Positions 62,525 to 64,000 of a stretch of 64,000 nucleotides of DNA are shown here, piece after piece. This stretch comes from Bacteroidales bacterium (lineage in GTDB: Bacteria; Bacteroidota; Bacteroidia; Bacteroidales; Marinilabiliaceae). The DNA lies in NCBI GenBank assembly GCA_024401365.1, contig JAKSLE010000006.1, forward strand, positions 62,001-126,000, read 5' to 3'. Within the stretch, counting starts at the first letter, position 1; every line of letters begins with the position of its first letter. The position numbers were made by a program, and so were the translations under genes. The notes below the pieces were generated by a model. The model had not been told where the DNA came from. It saw nothing but the letters and a program-made list of their open reading frames with translations, and did not search any database.

Positions 62525-63514
62525 ATGAAAACAGTTCAGGTTGTCATCGTTGCTATTCTCCTCATTGTTGGTTCATGCGTTTTTATGGGTAATTCTCACA
62601 GTAACTCTGTAGTAGTTTCTTCTCCTACAACTTTCTCATTGTCAGATACTACGTGGATTGCCTCTCTGTCAGAAGAATTGTCCGACCCGTATTTTCAGTC
62701 AGAATATGGTACGCATCCTTCAGCTTCGTTTTGCCGTCTCTCTGAACCGTTTGAGGGCTACGACATCTCTTTCGTGATTATCAATGACCACGAGTCGGAC
62801 CAGATTGTCATCCCTTTTTATCGCCTGCTAAGGTTGTCTGATAGCAAAGAGTTCTTTATCTGTTGTGTGATGGAAATGAGTTCATACCTATATGCCCAAT
62901 ATGGAGCCGAGGCCGATTCTTTGCGCAAGGTCCTCGAGAATAAGTGTTATGTCGAGGATGGCATTTACTATTTCTGTAATAATCATATTTATGACCGAAC
63001 TAATCCGAGTTCTTCCGATAACTCAGGCTCCCGTATTAATGTGGATGGAGGTGTTATGTTCCAGTTTGTAGATGTAAACCTCGATGGCAAAAAAGAATTT
63101 CTTATCAATGATCATCGTGATGGCTCATCTGGAGGATGCGATTTCTTTGCTTTTAAGCTGGATGATGATGGTGCATCTTATTGTAATGACGATATTCCCA
63201 ATGGATGGATCAACAGCGATACCTCTATAGACACCATCAACAAACGGCTGTATCTCTACGACGGATTCTATACTTTTTCTCAAGGCCTATACGTCTATAC
63301 CCGTGTAGATGAAATGATTCCTCCCGAGGAACTGCCAGATACCAATATGACTATCCATTTCCGAGACCAAGTCGAAACCAATGGTGTATTGAAAAGATAC
63401 GTCCAATGGGCCCAAACCGGAACATATTTCCGCCTCGATTCCATCTACCTCAGAATCGACAGCGTCATATCATTCCCAACTGCGCAGGCTAAGAATAGCT
63501 TATGCTCATTATAA
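62525..63514 (+). CDS. Unknown lipoprotein with a calcium-loop-like segment
   Basis: 329 residues. Lipobox IVGSC (Cys18) indicates a lipoprotein. A segment FQFVDVNLDGKKEFLINDH resembles FG-GAP/EF-hand-like calcium loops seen in proteins annotated as VCBS-like. The rest shows alternating aromatic strands (GYDISFVIINDHESDQIVIPFYRLLRL, LYLYDGFYTFSQGLYVYTRVDE). No enzyme motif is recognised. It follows the LytTR and NAGPA-like genes after 86 bases, with only a weak hairpin between, and may be co-expressed. Confidence 0.75.
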   Translation: MKTVQVVIVAILLIVGSCVFMGNSHSNSVVVSSPTTFSLSDTTWIASLSEELSDPYFQSEYGTHPSASFCRLSEPFEGYDISFVIINDHESDQIVIPFYRLLRLSDSKEFFICCVMEMSSYLYAQYGAEADSLRKVLENKCYVEDGIYYFCNNHIYDRTNPSSSDNSGSRINVDGGVMFQFVDVNLDGKKEFLINDHRDGSSGGCDFFAFKLDDDGASYCNDDIPNGWINSDTSIDTINKRLYLYDGFYTFSQGLYVYTRVDEMIPPEELPDTNMTIHFRDQVETNGVLKRYVQWAQTGTYFRLDSIYLRIDSVISFPTAQAKNSLCSL

Positions 63515-63747
63515 CTTATCTCCATTGGTCCCACCATCGTAAAAAGGTCTATTCATCGCACCTCTAGTCCCTTCACGTCGACACAAATCAAAATGCCCTT
63601 CCACACCCCCACTCCCCAACTTTGGCACAATTATTGGTATCTCCTAAAAAATATCACACTATTTTGAACATTCTATGCAACTTTATGGTTGCAAGTTCGT
63701 AGAATGGATAATTAAATCAGACAACCGTTAACGAATATCAAGTTAAT

Positions 63748-64000
63748 ATGAAGAGTATAATTACTACTTTCACACTGTTGCTTTGCGCAGTCACTCTGTG
63801 GGCGCAAAAGCCTGTTATTGCATTCAACGAAGAGACTTTCGACTTTGGCGAGATACAAGAGAGTGCAGGCCCTGTCACTCACCGTTTCGAGTTCACTAAT
63901 AAGGGCAATACCCCTCTGGTATTGCACAATGTACAGTCTTCTTGCGGCTGCACTACCCCATCTTGGCCTCGTACTCCTATACAACCTAACGGCTCAAGCC
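63748..64000 (+). CDS. DUF1573 exported protein (start only, cut by window end)
   Basis: The ATG at 63748 opens a frame that runs to the window end: signal peptide MKSIITTFTLLLCAVTLWAQ, then FNEETFDFGEIQESAGPVTHRFEFTNKGNTPLVLHNVQSSCGCTTPSWPRTPI. The FDFGxI ... SSCGCTTP pattern is the hallmark of DUF1573 beta-sandwich proteins, common periplasmic proteins of Bacteroidetes. Function unknown. A near-consensus promoter (TTTG at 63663, TATGGTTG at 63684) lies upstream. Confidence 0.9.
   Translation, partial: MKSIITTFTLLLCAVTLWAQKPVIAFNEETFDFGEIQESAGPVTHRFEFTNKGNTPLVLHNVQSSCGCTTPSWPRTPIQPNGSS

Overview
The window reads as chromosomal DNA of a Bacteroidetes bacterium, most likely order Bacteroidales. 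Supporting signs are Bacteroidetes-type promoters (-7 element TAnnTTTG, sometimes with a -33 TTG/TTTG about 18-20 bp upstream) in front of many genes, scarcity of Shine-Dalgarno sequences, a SusC/TonB-style receptor with a carboxypeptidase-regulatory N-terminus, PorT-like small barrels, DUF1573 and DUF4268 proteins, a FucP permease, and signs of a type IX secretion system (T9SS): a PorE-like envelope protein and secreted proteins with C-terminal sorting-like tails. I see no rRNA, tRNA, CRISPR array, insertion sequence or prophage.

Layout. 1-4.2 kb: the end of an unknown helical protein, a gene-poor stretch, and a secreted protein built from nine related repeats. 4.2-4.65 kb: a terminator and a five-copy minisatellite. 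4.65-6.0 kb (minus): a lipoprotein and a small outer-membrane barrel. 6.3-38.7 kb (all plus): recG; a SLC13 anion transporter and a patatin; a STAS protein, RNase Z and DUF4268; trkH/trkA-type K+ uptake with a flavin reductase and a CidA/LrgB pair; a lipid acyltransferase and a metallo-beta-lactamase-fold hydrolase; dapB; lepB, a catalytically dead-looking lepB paralogue and an LTA-synthase-like transferase; a patatin-barrel (type Vd-like) protein and a YigZ protein; a membrane LytTR regulator; a DEAD-box helicase; a small HTH protein; a 1240-residue NtrY-like kinase followed by tatA and a metal cassette (Cys/His-rich protein, TonB receptor, HMA protein); and a GH26 lipoprotein.

38.7-60.9 kb (all minus): a barrel protein downstream of a 3616-residue secreted protein with about 32 MBG-like domains and a T9SS tail; an L-fucose-type catabolic operon (aldo/keto reductase, amidohydrolase, FucP, Zn-alcohol dehydrogenase); a secreted metalloprotease-like protein whose HExxH reads HExxR; ppnP; an unknown protein; and a PorE-like TPR/PD40/CRD/OmpA protein. 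61.2-64 kb (plus): a stand-alone LytTR regulator, a phosphodiester-glycosidase-domain membrane protein, a lipoprotein and the start of a DUF1573 protein.

Themes. Much of the window serves the envelope: protein export (LepB, TatA, PorE-like), surface display (the giant protein, the nine-repeat protein, the patatin-barrel), envelope lipids (acyltransferase, patatins, LTA-synthase-like enzyme) and metal handling. The least ordinary items are the giant domain array with a four-domain super-repeat, two enzymes that have lost catalytic residues, and a family of C-rich/A-rich intergenic repeats at four or more sites. No single locus can be declared a new system from sequence alone.
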